A DNA stretch of 64,000 nucleotides, taken from Paraherbaspirillum soli (GTDB lineage: Bacteria; Pseudomonadota; Gammaproteobacteria; Burkholderiales; Burkholderiaceae_D). Under the pieces are notes generated by a model that saw nothing but the letters and a program-made list of their open reading frames with translations, was not told the origin of the DNA and searched no databases. The DNA is taken from contig NZ_JBHSMT010000029.1 in NCBI RefSeq assembly GCF_042654985.1, positions 1 to 64,000 of the forward strand, given 5' to 3'. Below are positions 16,070 to 24,177 of the stretch, one piece after another; positions within the stretch are counted from its first letter, which is position 1, and each line of letters begins with the position of its first letter. The position numbers were made by a program, and so were the translations under genes.

Positions 16070-18208
16070 TTATTGCCAGATCCAGCTGGTGAGGCCGAGA
16101 TGATGTTCGATGCTGACCGGCTCGCGCTGGGCCGGCCGCAAGGTGACGATGCCGTTGGAGGCGACGACGGTGTCGGGGCTGTCGAAGCTGCCGCCGTCGA
16201 TCACTCCCTGGCCGTTGATGCGCAGCTTGCCTTTGGCGGTCCAGCTGCCGCCGAGGTCCATCGCGTACAGGCGGGCCCAGCTATTGCCGAACCAGGCTTT
16301 GAAGCCGCGCGATTGTTGGTAGGAGCGGTAGCCGACGATGCCTTGCGCCAGAACTTTGGGGGCGCTGATGTTGAGGTTTTGCGCGGCCGATACGTTGCCG
16401 CCGAGGTTGCTGGCTTCGGTCCCGGCCTGGATGTCGATGTTGTTGCCGGCGGTGAGCAAGCCGCCGTGACTTTGCACGGTGCTGGAGGCGCTGGCGCGGC
16501 ACAGGATCAGGCAGCTGCGGCGGAAATGGGCTTGGCCGTCGAACAGTGCTTCGTTGTGAAAGACCAGTGCCGCGTTGATGCCGATGTCGCCGCTATCGGC
16601 CTGGATCACGCCGCCGCGGTTGACGACGTTGCGGCCTTTGATGGCGACGCCGGTTTCGCCCTTCAGGAAAGCCAGATGGTCGTCGGCGCGGGCGACCTGG
16701 CCGTAGTCGATGTCGAAGCCGTGAGTGCGTTCGCTCAACAGCAGCCAGCGGCTGTCTCTGGTTTGGTAAGTCTGGCCTTGTTCGCCGTTGGCGCCGCTTT
16801 GTTTGTCGACGATGTTGTCGACATCGCCCTGGGCGTTGATCTGCAGCGCTTTGTTGCTGAGGATGCGGCCGTGATGATTGACGATGTTGGCGCCGGCTTG
16901 CAGCAGCACGTCGTCGCTGTTGCCAAGGTTGTCGCTCTTGCTGAATATGATGGCGAGCAGATCGGCTGTCGGCGACACATTGGTGATGTTGCCGCCGGCT
17001 TTCAGCATGACCGCGCCTTGCGAGTCGCTATTGCCGGCGATGCGCTGCCGGCCTTGGATCCAGCTGCCTTGATTGAGGATGTCGGCGCTGCTGTTGAGCA
17101 GTACGCCGCCGTTTTCGGCGACCAGCATCGTGCCCTTGGCGCCGTCGTTTTGCAGCGACAGGCCGGCGCTTTGGGTGCTGATGTTGCCGGCCGCGAGCAG
17201 ATCGGAGCCGACCAGGTTGATGGCGCCGCTGGTGCTTGCCATGACCAGGTTGTTGGCGGTCTTGATGCTACTGCCGGCAAGATTGATGTCGCCGTTGGTG
17301 TTTGCCATGGCCAGATTGTTGGCAGCCGTGATGCTGCCGCCGGCAAGCTTGATGTCGCCGTTGGCCGCTAGGCTGAAATCGCCGACGTTGGCGTAAATCG
17401 CGCCGGCGTGATGCACCCCTGCCCCTTGATCGGTGACCACCAATGTGATCCGCCCTGCGGTCAGGCTGCCCAGCGGGGTGATGTCGATCGCGGTGGCGGC
17501 GTTGGCGGTGTGCGGCGCGGTGGTCGCGAGCCAGGGCGTCAGGTTGTCGGTCGGCGACACGCTGCCGTCGATTTCGGCATGACTGTCGCCGACCGTGGCG
17601 CGGATGCCGACTGCGCTGCCGCTGAATGAGTTATTGACCGGGCCGTTGACGACCAGGGTTTTGGCGCTCAACTCGAGGCTGAGCATGGCGCCGCTCAAGC
17701 CGTCCGGCCCGATCGTGATCTGGCCGCGATTGGTATCGAGCTTGATGTTGCGCTGGCTGAGTCCGGGCGCCGGACTGAAATCGTTGAACGTGACTTGGCC
17801 GGTAGTCAGCGCGACGTTGCCGGTATTGATGAACTTGCCGCCGTTGACGGTGATGCCGTTCGGATTGGCCAGGATCACGTTGGCGCGCGGCCCCACTACC
17901 GTGATGTCGCCCTGGATCAGGCTGGGATTGGTGCTGGTGACCTGATTGACGATGTTGCGGGCGTTGACGCCGACATTGTTCAGGTCGACCCCGGCCTGAC
18001 CGACGTTGAACTGGTTGTAAGTGTTGTGGGAAACGCCGGCCACTGCGGGCGCGATGTTGACGGTTTGCCTGCCGTTGGCGGCGGTGACGACATGGGTGAC
18101 GCTGCCGCCGTCGGTCACGATGCCGTTTGCGAAACTTAATCCGACGCTACCGAACCATAACCCGATCAGCACCGCAAGCCGTGTCCGGGTCGGTGGTAGT
18201 ACTTGCAT
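16070..18208 (-). CDS. Short TpsA exoprotein (filamentous-haemagglutinin N-domain adhesin)
   Basis: 712 residues. The signal peptide (RLAVLIGLWFGSVGLSFANG) leads directly into a classical TPS domain: NTYNQFNVGQAGVDLNNVG, ARNIVNQVTSTNPSLIQGDI and ANPNGITVNGGKFINTGNVA. Beta-helix repeats follow, with tandem GDIKLAGGSITAANNLAMAN-type units. The C-terminal part has WFGNSWARLYAMDLGGSWTA and ends REPVSIEHHLGLTSWIWQ, with no toxin-like domain. A CLILC cysteine pair near the middle of the last third is unusual for this family. First gene of the TPS operon. Probably a stand-alone adhesin or matrix protein; whether it is full length or a truncated CdiA is open, but the ordered C-terminus argues for a complete protein. 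Confidence 0.85.
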   Translation of the reverse strand: MQVLPPTRTRLAVLIGLWFGSVGLSFANGIVTDGGSVTHVVTAANGRQTVNIAPAVAGVSHNTYNQFNVGQAGVDLNNVGVNARNIVNQVTSTNPSLIQGDITVVGPRANVILANPNGITVNGGKFINTGNVALTTGQVTFNDFSPAPGLSQRNIKLDTNRGQITIGPDGLSGAMLSLELSAKTLVVNGPVNNSFSGSAVGIRATVGDSHAEIDGSVSPTDNLTPWLATTAPHTANAATAIDITPLGSLTAGRITLVVTDQGAGVHHAGAIYANVGDFSLAANGDIKLAGGSITAANNLAMANTNGDINLAGSSIKTANNLVMASTSGAINLVGSDLLAAGNISTQSAGLSLQNDGAKGTMLVAENGGVLLNSSADILNQGSWIQGRQRIAGNSDSQGAVMLKAGGNITNVSPTADLLAIIFSKSDNLGNSDDVLLQAGANIVNHHGRILSNKALQINAQGDVDNIVDKQSGANGEQGQTYQTRDSRWLLLSERTHGFDIDYGQVARADDHLAFLKGETGVAIKGRNVVNRGGVIQADSGDIGINAALVFHNEALFDGQAHFRRSCLILCRASASSTVQSHGGLLTAGNNIDIQAGTEASNLGGNVSAAQNLNISAPKVLAQGIVGYRSYQQSRGFKAWFGNSWARLYAMDLGGSWTAKGKLRINGQGVIDGGSFDSPDTVVASNGIVTLRPAQREPVSIEHHLGLTSWIWQ

Positions 18209-18259
18209 ATTTGCCTTGATTTACTTGCGGGGTCGCAATATTAGCAAAGAGATATGCAT

Positions 18260-18289
18260 AACAACAGGAAAGAATGTTTTTCTGTTGTT
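18260..18289. promoter_or_regulatory. Inverted repeat in the leader of the TPS operon
   Basis: AACAACAG (18260-18267) matches CTGTTGTT on the other side (18282-18289) perfectly, extending to 12 bp with one mismatch. It sits 52-81 bp before the ATG of the short tpsA, so it is either an RNA hairpin in the 5' leader or an operator. Confidence 0.5.
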
Positions 18290-18299
18290 TTGAATCAAC

Positions 18300-18337
18300 A
18301 ATTAGACGGTAATTAGGGGATTTACTTAGGTAATTAG
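18300..18337. promoter_or_regulatory. Helically phased AATTAG repeats upstream of the TPS operon
   Basis: AATTAG occurs at 18300, 18311 and 18332, that is with 11- and 21-bp spacing, placing all three on one face of the helix. The first and third are in the longer word AATTAGACG. The array lies about 90-130 bp before the start of the first TPS gene, where an activator or response regulator would bind. A further GTTGA ... TCAAC inverted repeat is at 18357-18372. Confidence 0.5.
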
Positions 18338-18517
18338 ACGAGGATCGCGTCATTTGTTGAAAATAATCAACGCTTTCTTAATGCGACTTCTGTCTAGGAC
18401 TTGGCACGAGCGTGCAAGGAGTGCGGCGGGAACCGCGGAGATGGGGGAGCGGAAAGAAATCGAGCGGCGCATGACTTCGGTCATGGCCGCTCGTTACAAA
18501 TCACCTGCTGGCAATAC

Positions 18518-18943
18518 TTACTTGGCTTTGGCGTTCAACGGAAATGCGCAAACGATGTCCATCATCTTTTCAGCGACGGAATCCTTGGCCGGCGCGCTGA
18601 ATTTCATGTTTTTGAGGGCATCGGAATGATCCAGTTTGGCGCCGCCGCCATCGACTTCGGCGAACAGGATTTCCTTGGTCAGGCGCATGGTCTTGGCGCG
18701 GCAGTTGTACTCTGTCAGATCCTGGTAGGACCGGAAGCTTGGGAAACTGGCGTCGCCCTCATTCTTCCTTGGTTCCTTGAAGTTCCACATCGACCAGACT
18801 TCACGCAGGCCATTGTGTTCCTTGATGGAATCTTGATCCAGCTTCAATTCGGCAGTATCGCTGCCGCCGAAGGGCTGCCAGTCGGCCGCCTGAACAGTTG
18901 CGCAAGCCGCACTCAGAGTCAGAATGAGCATTAATTTTTTCAT
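18518..18943 (-). CDS. Exported adhesin-E-like protein
   Basis: 141 residues with a clean signal peptide (MKKLMLILTLSAACATVQAA). The mature part has the pattern of the surface-adhesin protein E family: an opening W (DWQPFGG), a LDQDSIKEHNGLREVWSMWN strand pair, a C (YNCRAKTMRLTKE) in the centre and a C-terminal VAEKMMDIVCAFP, so two cysteines that may form a disulfide. AAGGA lies nine bases before the ATG. It stands alone on the minus strand just upstream of the TPS promoter region. Function in this organism is unknown; periplasmic or surface-associated location is inferred from the signal peptide. Confidence 0.65.
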   Translation of the reverse strand: MKKLMLILTLSAACATVQAADWQPFGGSDTAELKLDQDSIKEHNGLREVWSMWNFKEPRKNEGDASFPSFRSYQDLTEYNCRAKTMRLTKEILFAEVDGGGAKLDHSDALKNMKFSAPAKDSVAEKMMDIVCAFPLNAKAK

Positions 18944-19095
18944 GTGGTTTTATTCCTTAAGTGAGTCAAGCCTCGGTTCGACTTGCATGGTAAACCCTGA
19001 TTCCCGCGCCGGACCGTTATTTTAGTAACAAAGTGAAACGCGGGATAGGGTCTATCGTTCACATGGGAAACACTCGCGGCTTGCTTATTTCTTCC

Positions 19096-20097
19096 TTATT
19101 TGCCGCCAACAATCGGCGCGTACTCAACCGGCACCCAGGCGTATCCGCTGCCTTCAGTCCGAATCCGGCCTATGCCCGGGAACGGCAGGTGGGCGCCGGC
19201 GAGCCAGGTTTTGTTCTTGGCGGCTTGGGCGAATATCGCTTCCCGCGTCTTGACGGCCTTGGGGCTGTCTATATCGAATTGAATCGCGATTTTTGGACGG
19301 GGAAACTGCGCTGCATGGCTGTGGATCAGGTCGCCCAGCACCAGCAGCGTTTCGCCTTTGGAGCTGAACTGATATGAGGTGTGGCCTGGCGTGTGACCAG
19401 GCGTCGGCACCGCAATCAGGCCCGGCGCCAGTTCTGTGCGTCCCTGGAACGGATGGAATTTGCCTGCGGCGATGTACGGCTGGACGGAATCGCGCGCCAT
19501 TTTGAAGAATTGCTGCATTTGCTTGGGGGCCTTGCTCGCGACCTCTTCGCTCAGCCAGAAATCGGATTCGCTCTTCGCTGTGCGCAATTCGGCGTTCGGG
19601 AACGCCAGCTGTCCGTCTGCGCCGATCAGGCCGCAGCTGTGGTCGCCGTGCAGGTGGGTGATGACCACGGTATCGACTTGTTCAGGTTGGTAGCCGGCGG
19701 CACGGATGCTGTCCTGGATCGTGCCCAAGGTCGGGCCGAAGCACTTGCCGGCGCCGACATCGACCAACACCAGGTTGGTGCCGGTGTTGACCAGGTAGCC
19801 GTTGACGGAGGTTTGCACGGTCGGACCGAGGAACATGCGCGCCAGCAGTTTTTTGAGGTCGGGCGCGCTGACGTTCTTGAGTAATTCGCCCTGGTTGAGG
19901 TCGATATAGCCGTCGTACAGCGCTGTGACTTCGAAGTCGCCCAGCGCCATTCGGTAATAGCCAGGAGCTTGCGTTTTTTGCTGCGCGGGTGCTGCTGCGA
20001 TTGCGGCGGTGGGAGCCAACAGGGTGCTTGCCGCAGCGGCGGCGATTGCCAGCGCCGATAGCGCGTGACGGCTTGCTTTGAGAAATTCACGGGTCAT
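19096..20097 (-). CDS. Exported MBL-fold metallohydrolase
   Basis: 333 residues with a long Ala-rich signal region (ALSALAIAAAAASTLLAPTA). The metallo-beta-lactamase fold is clear: the metal motif HLHGDH in VVITHLHGDHSCGLIG, a second histidine in TPGHTPGHTSYQF, an aspartate in LVLGDLIHSHAAQF and a C-terminal histidine in LAGAHLPFPGIG. This is the set of ligands of a di-metal hydrolase. The substrate cannot be told; similar exported proteins include lactonases and uncharacterised hydrolases. AGGA is eight bases before the ATG. Single-gene unit facing away from the darcynin gene. Confidence 0.85.
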   Translation of the reverse strand: MTREFLKASRHALSALAIAAAAASTLLAPTAAIAAAPAQQKTQAPGYYRMALGDFEVTALYDGYIDLNQGELLKNVSAPDLKKLLARMFLGPTVQTSVNGYLVNTGTNLVLVDVGAGKCFGPTLGTIQDSIRAAGYQPEQVDTVVITHLHGDHSCGLIGADGQLAFPNAELRTAKSESDFWLSEEVASKAPKQMQQFFKMARDSVQPYIAAGKFHPFQGRTELAPGLIAVPTPGHTPGHTSYQFSSKGETLLVLGDLIHSHAAQFPRPKIAIQFDIDSPKAVKTREAIFAQAAKNKTWLAGAHLPFPGIGRIRTEGSGYAWVPVEYAPIVGGK

Positions 20098-20184
20098 GAG
20101 AATAATCCTGGTGATTGAATGCAGGTGAGGTGCGTCATATTAACAAAATTAACGCATGGCAATAATCAACCAGGATTTTGTAAT

Positions 20185-20214
20185 GTAGGGCGGAAAAGCG
20201 TAGCGCCTTCCGCC
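20185..20214. repeat. Solo arm of the GTAGGKCGG palindromic repeat
   Basis: 30 bp, GTAGGGCGGAAAAGCG followed by TAGCGCCTTCCGCC. This is one terminal arm of the element family seen complete at 13095, 13292 and 21289. It lies 16 bp after the darcynin stop codon and could form its transcription terminator hairpin. Confidence 0.65.
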
Positions 20215-20230
20215 GCATTTGTTACCCGTT

Positions 20231-20602
20231 TCAGGCCAGCAGCGCTGCCCGCTCGTAGTTCTTGGCATAGGCGTTCTCGACGCCGGGCAGGATCTCGACG
20301 ATCTCGAAGTAGCGATCCCAGAACGGCGTCTCGCGCAGGTCTTCGACCAGCAGTTCGTAGGCGTGATGCTCGCTGGCGTCCCACACCCAGATATCGGTCA
20401 CGCGGGCCGAGTAAAACTCGACATCGTAAAACCGCAATGTCACTTGCGGCTGGTGCTTGCGCAGGATCGGTTCGAAGTGTTCAGCCAGCAGGCTGAAACG
20501 CCGATCGATGCTGAAACCCAGCCACTCGGGCGTGGTTTTGACCAGCATGAAGACGGTCAGCACGGTGGAGGCGGCGGATTGATGCTTGATTTCTGAAGTC
20601 AT
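20231..20602 (-). CDS. Darcynin-family protein
   Basis: 123 residues from MTSEIKHQSA, the preferred start (a TTG 15 codons upstream would place the N-terminus inside the operator palindrome). The core TVFMLVKTTPEWLGFSIDRR, the YDVEFYSARVTDIWVWDAS block and ETPFWDRYFEIVEILPGVEN-AYAKNY match the darcynin family, a small ferredoxin-like alpha/beta barrel protein of unknown role related in style to EthD/ABM enzymes. It diverges from a TetR regulator with a perfect palindrome between them, so it is very likely the regulated target. A quinone or aromatic-compound oxygenase-like role is only a guess. Confidence 0.75.
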   Translation of the reverse strand: MTSEIKHQSAASTVLTVFMLVKTTPEWLGFSIDRRFSLLAEHFEPILRKHQPQVTLRFYDVEFYSARVTDIWVWDASEHHAYELLVEDLRETPFWDRYFEIVEILPGVENAYAKNYERAALLA

Positions 20603-20639
20603 TTTTTTGTTGTTTCGTTGTGAATGGAGGAAATAGAAT

Positions 20640-20655
20640 ATGAGCAATTGCTCAT
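20640..20655. promoter_or_regulatory. Perfect 16-bp palindrome, probable TetR operator
   Basis: ATGAGCAATTGCTCAT is exactly self-complementary. It lies 21 bp before the tetR ATG and 37 bp before the darcynin ATG, in the middle of the 74-bp divergent promoter region, the classical place for a TetR-family operator controlling both genes. Confidence 0.75.
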
Positions 20656-20676
20656 TTTTAAAACTCGCATTCCAAC

Positions 20677-21285
20677 ATGTCCAAAACCAAGCATCGCAAT
20701 CCCCTGGAACTCAGGAAAATCCCCACCCAATCGCGCTCGGCCGAGACGGTGAACGCCGTGCTGGAAGCGGCGGCTCGCATTCTGGAAGAATCCGGCTTCG
20801 AGGGATATACGACCAATGCGGTGGCAGAGCGGGCCGGCGTCAGCATCGGTTCGCTGTATCAGTATTTTCCTGGCAAGGATGCGCTGACTGTCGCACTGAT
20901 CGAACGGGAGACCAGCGTTTTGCTGGAGGAGATCGCCGCCGCGCAACTGGCGCAGAGTTGCGTAGCCGGACTGGAACAGATGATAGCCGCAGCGGTTGCG
21001 CATCAGATGCGCCGCCCCGCGCTGGCGCGATTGCTGGATTTCGAGGAGCGTCGCTTGCCGATAGATGCGCGCAACGGCAGGGTCGCCGATCAGATTCACG
21101 TGGCGCTGCTGGCGCTGTTTGGCCGGAATGACGCGCCGGTGAGCGAGCACGCGGAGACCGCGGCTTACGATGTGATCGCGATTGTCAAAGGCATGGTCGA
21201 TGCGGCGGGAGAACGCGCGGAAACCGATGCGCGGCAGTTGGAGTTGCGGGTCAGGCGGGCGGTGTTCGGCTATCTTCAGGCGTAG
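20677..21285 (+). CDS. TetR/AcrR-family transcriptional regulator
   Basis: 202 residues. The N-terminal helix-turn-helix is classical: PTQSRSAETVNAVLEAAARI, then FEGYTTNAVAERAGVSIGSL and YQYFPGKDAL, about residues 16-66. The C-terminal ligand domain has LAQSCVAGLEQMIAAAVAHQ and RRPALARLLDFEERRLP. It diverges from the darcynin gene with a perfect palindrome in between, so it probably represses itself and that gene in response to a small hydrophobic ligand. A complete palindromic element follows its stop codon by three bases and may serve as its terminator. Confidence 0.9.
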   Translation: MSKTKHRNPLELRKIPTQSRSAETVNAVLEAAARILEESGFEGYTTNAVAERAGVSIGSLYQYFPGKDALTVALIERETSVLLEEIAAAQLAQSCVAGLEQMIAAAVAHQMRRPALARLLDFEERRLPIDARNGRVADQIHVALLALFGRNDAPVSEHAETAAYDVIAIVKGMVDAAGERAETDARQLELRVRRAVFGYLQA

Positions 21286-21288
21286 AAC

Positions 21289-21384
21289 GTAGGGCGGAAA
21301 AGCGCAGCGTCTTCCGCCGTTGTGGATGCATCAAACACCTGTGGCACATCCAACGGCGGATAACGCTGCGCTCATCCGCCCTAC
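21289..21384. repeat. GTAGGGCGG palindromic element
   Basis: 96 bp with inverted ends GTAGGGCGGAAAAGCGCAGCG ... GCTGCGCTCATCCGCCCTAC and an internal smaller hairpin around GGATGCATC/GTGGCACATCC. It belongs to the same broad family as the elements at 13095 and 13292 but has diverged ends (GGGCGG instead of GGTCGG). A short T-run follows, so it may end transcription of tetR. Confidence 0.75.
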
Positions 21385-21419
21385 TTTTTGCATGATTCAG
21401 CGTCGACAGATATTGCGGG

Positions 21420-21920
21420 TCAGCCAGGCCGGCGGAAGTCGTTTTCGATCCAGGCGGCGGCGCTGGATTTGCTTAGTTTGAAGGTCGGGGACACTCGCAC
21501 TTGGGCCACTTGCTGGCCATCTTCATCGCGCGCGCTCAGCAGCGCATACGGAAAATCGTCGTCGGGCACGATGTCCAGCGTGACGTTGAGCGTGGCTGAC
21601 TCGGTGCTCACTGTGACGCTCTTGTGCAGCTGCTCATGCAATTGCTGCTGGTGCCTGCGCACGAACTCGGTGGCGGTCTTGACCAGGGTGCCGAACGCGA
21701 CCGAGTCGAGCGGCTTCGGATTCTTCTTGTCGCGGCCCATAGTCCACGGGCCGACCAGGGCCGGTTCCGATTCGCCATCCTTACTCATTGCCACCGCCCA
21801 GCCGTCGTCGTCTTCGTTCTTGATGACCCGCGCGGTCCAGCCGTCGTCGCGCCATAGCCGCGCTTCTTGGGTTGGGGAATCGCTGGTCTCGTCAGGCGTG
21901 GGGATAGTGCTGTCGGTCAT
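21420..21920 (-). CDS. Conserved-looking hypothetical protein (166 aa)
   Basis: I do not recognise the family. The protein is acidic and soluble, with no signal peptide: a low-complexity start (MTDSTIPTPDETSDSP), then RLWRDDGWTARVIKNEDDDG, GPWTMGRDKKNPKPLDSVAF, a helical segment (TLVKTATEFVRRHQQQLHEQ) and a strand-rich C-terminus ending AAAWIENDFRRPG. Codon use is like that of the neighbouring core genes. It stands alone between the tetR repeat element and the PHB oligomer hydrolase gene. Confidence 0.6.
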   Translation of the reverse strand: MTDSTIPTPDETSDSPTQEARLWRDDGWTARVIKNEDDDGWAVAMSKDGESEPALVGPWTMGRDKKNPKPLDSVAFGTLVKTATEFVRRHQQQLHEQLHKSVTVSTESATLNVTLDIVPDDDFPYALLSARDEDGQQVAQVRVSPTFKLSKSSAAAWIENDFRRPG

Positions 21921-22121
21921 TGCTGGTAGCTCACTTCAACAAGGTTTTGATGTTTTGATGCGGATAGTCGCGAGTGGGCGATTCTACACGCTGCAAAAAA
22001 TATAAAAAAGCAAAGAGCACTGTTTTAACTGCCTGCTAGAACTATCAGCCTCTTGCTGCAAAACTATTTTTAGGAATTCTTTTGCAATAGACTCGAAAAA
22101 CCGGAGAGCAACGGAGGCAAT

Positions 22122-24164
22122 ATGCAGCAGAACGTATTGTGCAAGATTCACACCCTGGCGCTGGCCGTCGGCGCAATCGCATTGAGCGGCTGCGGTTTGA
22201 ATTTGAGTTTCAATAGCAAGCCTAGCGATCTTGGCGCTATTTCCACGATTTCCTACGACGGCGTCGGCGACGACTTGCTGACCGCCGGCCTGGGCAAGAC
22301 CGGTCTGGCTTCCGTGAGCGCGCCCAATCCCGTCGATCCGGCACGCCCGAGCGCGGCCGAACTGCGCAAGATCGCCATTTACACCAACTACCGCGCCGTC
22401 CTCGACCCTAGCTCCGGCGGCGGCTTCGGCACCCTGTACGGCCCGAATATCGACGCCAACGGCAACGACACCTTGGGCGAGGGCAAGGTGGCCGGCACCG
22501 AGTACATCGCGTACTCGGACGACGGCAGCGGCAACCAGAACGTCACGCTGATGGTGCAGATACCGAATTCCTTCGATCCGGCTCACGCCTGCATCGTGAC
22601 CGGCACTTCCAGCGGTTCGCGCGGCATCTACGGCGCCATCGGCACTTCCGGCGAATGGGGTTTGAAGCGCGGTTGCGTGGTTGCTTATAGCGACAAGGGC
22701 ACCGGTACCGGCATCCACGATCTGCAGAACAATACGGTCAATCTGCAAAACGGCGTGCGCAGCAGCGCCGATGCGGCTGGCAGGAATTCCAATTTCACGG
22801 CCAATGTGTCAGACGCGCAACGCGCCGCATTCAATGCGGCCACGCCTGACCGTTTCGCCGTCAAGCATGCGCATTCACAACAGAATCCGGAAAAAGACTG
22901 GGGCAAATCGACGTTGCAGGCGATCGAATTCGCGTTCTTTTTGCTGAACCAGAAATTTAGCGTCGGCTTGTCGCCGGCCAACACCATCGTGATCGCCTCC
23001 AGCATCTCGAATGGCGGCGGGGCTGCACTGGCGGCGGCGGAGCAGGACAGCAAAGGTTTGATCAGCGGCGTCGCGGTCAGCGAACCGCAGGTGCAACTGG
23101 CGGCCGACGACACGCTGACGGTGGCTCGCGGCTCATCCGTGCGCACCGGCACCGGCAAGCCGCTGCCGGACTATTTCACGCTGGCGAATTTGCTGCAGCC
23201 GTGCGCGGCGCTGGCGCCGTCGGCGGCCGGTGCGCCGCTGCTCTCCAGCATCGTCGCTGCCACCGCGAGCAACCGTTGCGCCGCGCTCAAGGCGCACGGC
23301 TTAGTCAACGGCAACAGCACCGGTGAATTGGCGACCAGCGCCATGAACGCGTTGACCGCCGCCGGCTGGGAACCGGAAAGCCGCGATTTGCAGGCGGCGA
23401 TGTATGTCACTGCGACGCCGCCGATCGCCATGACTTACAGCAATGCGTATGGCCGTTTCAGCGTGCTGGACAATCTGTGCGGATTCAGTTTTTCCGGCAC
23501 CACGGCGCAATTGCCGACCTCGTTCGGCAAAGGCAACGGCGTGCCGCCGACGGTCGGCATCAGCATTTTCAATAACAACAGCGTCGGCGGCGCGGTGGCC
23601 GATCCGCTGTCGATTTCGCCCAGCACCGGGGTCATGGATTACAACATCGACGGCGCGCTGTGCCAGCGCGAACTGGCGACCGGCGGCAGCGGCAGCGCGG
23701 TGCGCGTGCAACAGGGAATGGGGGAAGTCGTTCGCAGCGGAAATCTGCGCGGCAAGCCGGCCCTGATCGTGCATGGCCGCGCGGATACGTTGATCCCGGT
23801 CGGGTTTTCATCGCGCCCGTATTTCGGCGTCAATCATATGGTTGAGGGCCGCAGGAGCCAGTTGTCGTATATCGAAGTCACCAACGGCCAGCATTTCGAT
23901 AGCTTTTTGCCGCTGGCCGGATTCGATGCGCGCTTCATCCCGCTGCACGTGTATTACACCCAGGCCATGAACATGATGTTCGACCATCTGAAGAACGGCA
24001 CCGCGCTGCCGCCGAGTCAGGTGGTGCGCACCGTTCCGCGCGGCATCGGCAGCGGCGGCCAGGCCAACCCGATCAGCGCCGCCAATGTGCCGCCGATCTC
24101 GACGTCGCCGGCCAACGCCGACCGGATCACGTTTGCCGGCAACGTGGTCAGCATTCCTGACTAG
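22122..24164 (+). CDS. 3-hydroxybutyrate-oligomer hydrolase (lipoprotein)
   Basis: 680 residues. A lipoprotein signal ends at the lipobox LSGC with Cys24. The body matches the 3HBOH family: IAIYTNYRAVLDPSSGGGFG, TGTSSGSRGIYGAIGTSGEW, GCVVAYSDKGTGTGIHDLQ, a nucleophile region VIASSISNGGGAALAAAEQD (probable Ser296) and PALIVHGRADTLIPVGF then NGQHFDSFLPL supplying the Asp and His of the triad. It cleaves 3-hydroxybutyrate dimers and oligomers produced by PHB depolymerase. The depolymerase gene follows 13 bases after its stop, so the two form a secreted PHB-degrading unit. Lipid anchoring would hold it at the outer membrane or periplasm. Confidence 0.88.
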   Translation: MQQNVLCKIHTLALAVGAIALSGCGLNLSFNSKPSDLGAISTISYDGVGDDLLTAGLGKTGLASVSAPNPVDPARPSAAELRKIAIYTNYRAVLDPSSGGGFGTLYGPNIDANGNDTLGEGKVAGTEYIAYSDDGSGNQNVTLMVQIPNSFDPAHACIVTGTSSGSRGIYGAIGTSGEWGLKRGCVVAYSDKGTGTGIHDLQNNTVNLQNGVRSSADAAGRNSNFTANVSDAQRAAFNAATPDRFAVKHAHSQQNPEKDWGKSTLQAIEFAFFLLNQKFSVGLSPANTIVIASSISNGGGAALAAAEQDSKGLISGVAVSEPQVQLAADDTLTVARGSSVRTGTGKPLPDYFTLANLLQPCAALAPSAAGAPLLSSIVAATASNRCAALKAHGLVNGNSTGELATSAMNALTAAGWEPESRDLQAAMYVTATPPIAMTYSNAYGRFSVLDNLCGFSFSGTTAQLPTSFGKGNGVPPTVGISIFNNNSVGGAVADPLSISPSTGVMDYNIDGALCQRELATGGSGSAVRVQQGMGEVVRSGNLRGKPALIVHGRADTLIPVGFSSRPYFGVNHMVEGRRSQLSYIEVTNGQHFDSFLPLAGFDARFIPLHVYYTQAMNMMFDHLKNGTALPPSQVVRTVPRGIGSGGQANPISAANVPPISTSPANADRITFAGNVVSIPD

Positions 24165-24177
24165 GAGCGACGCAATC

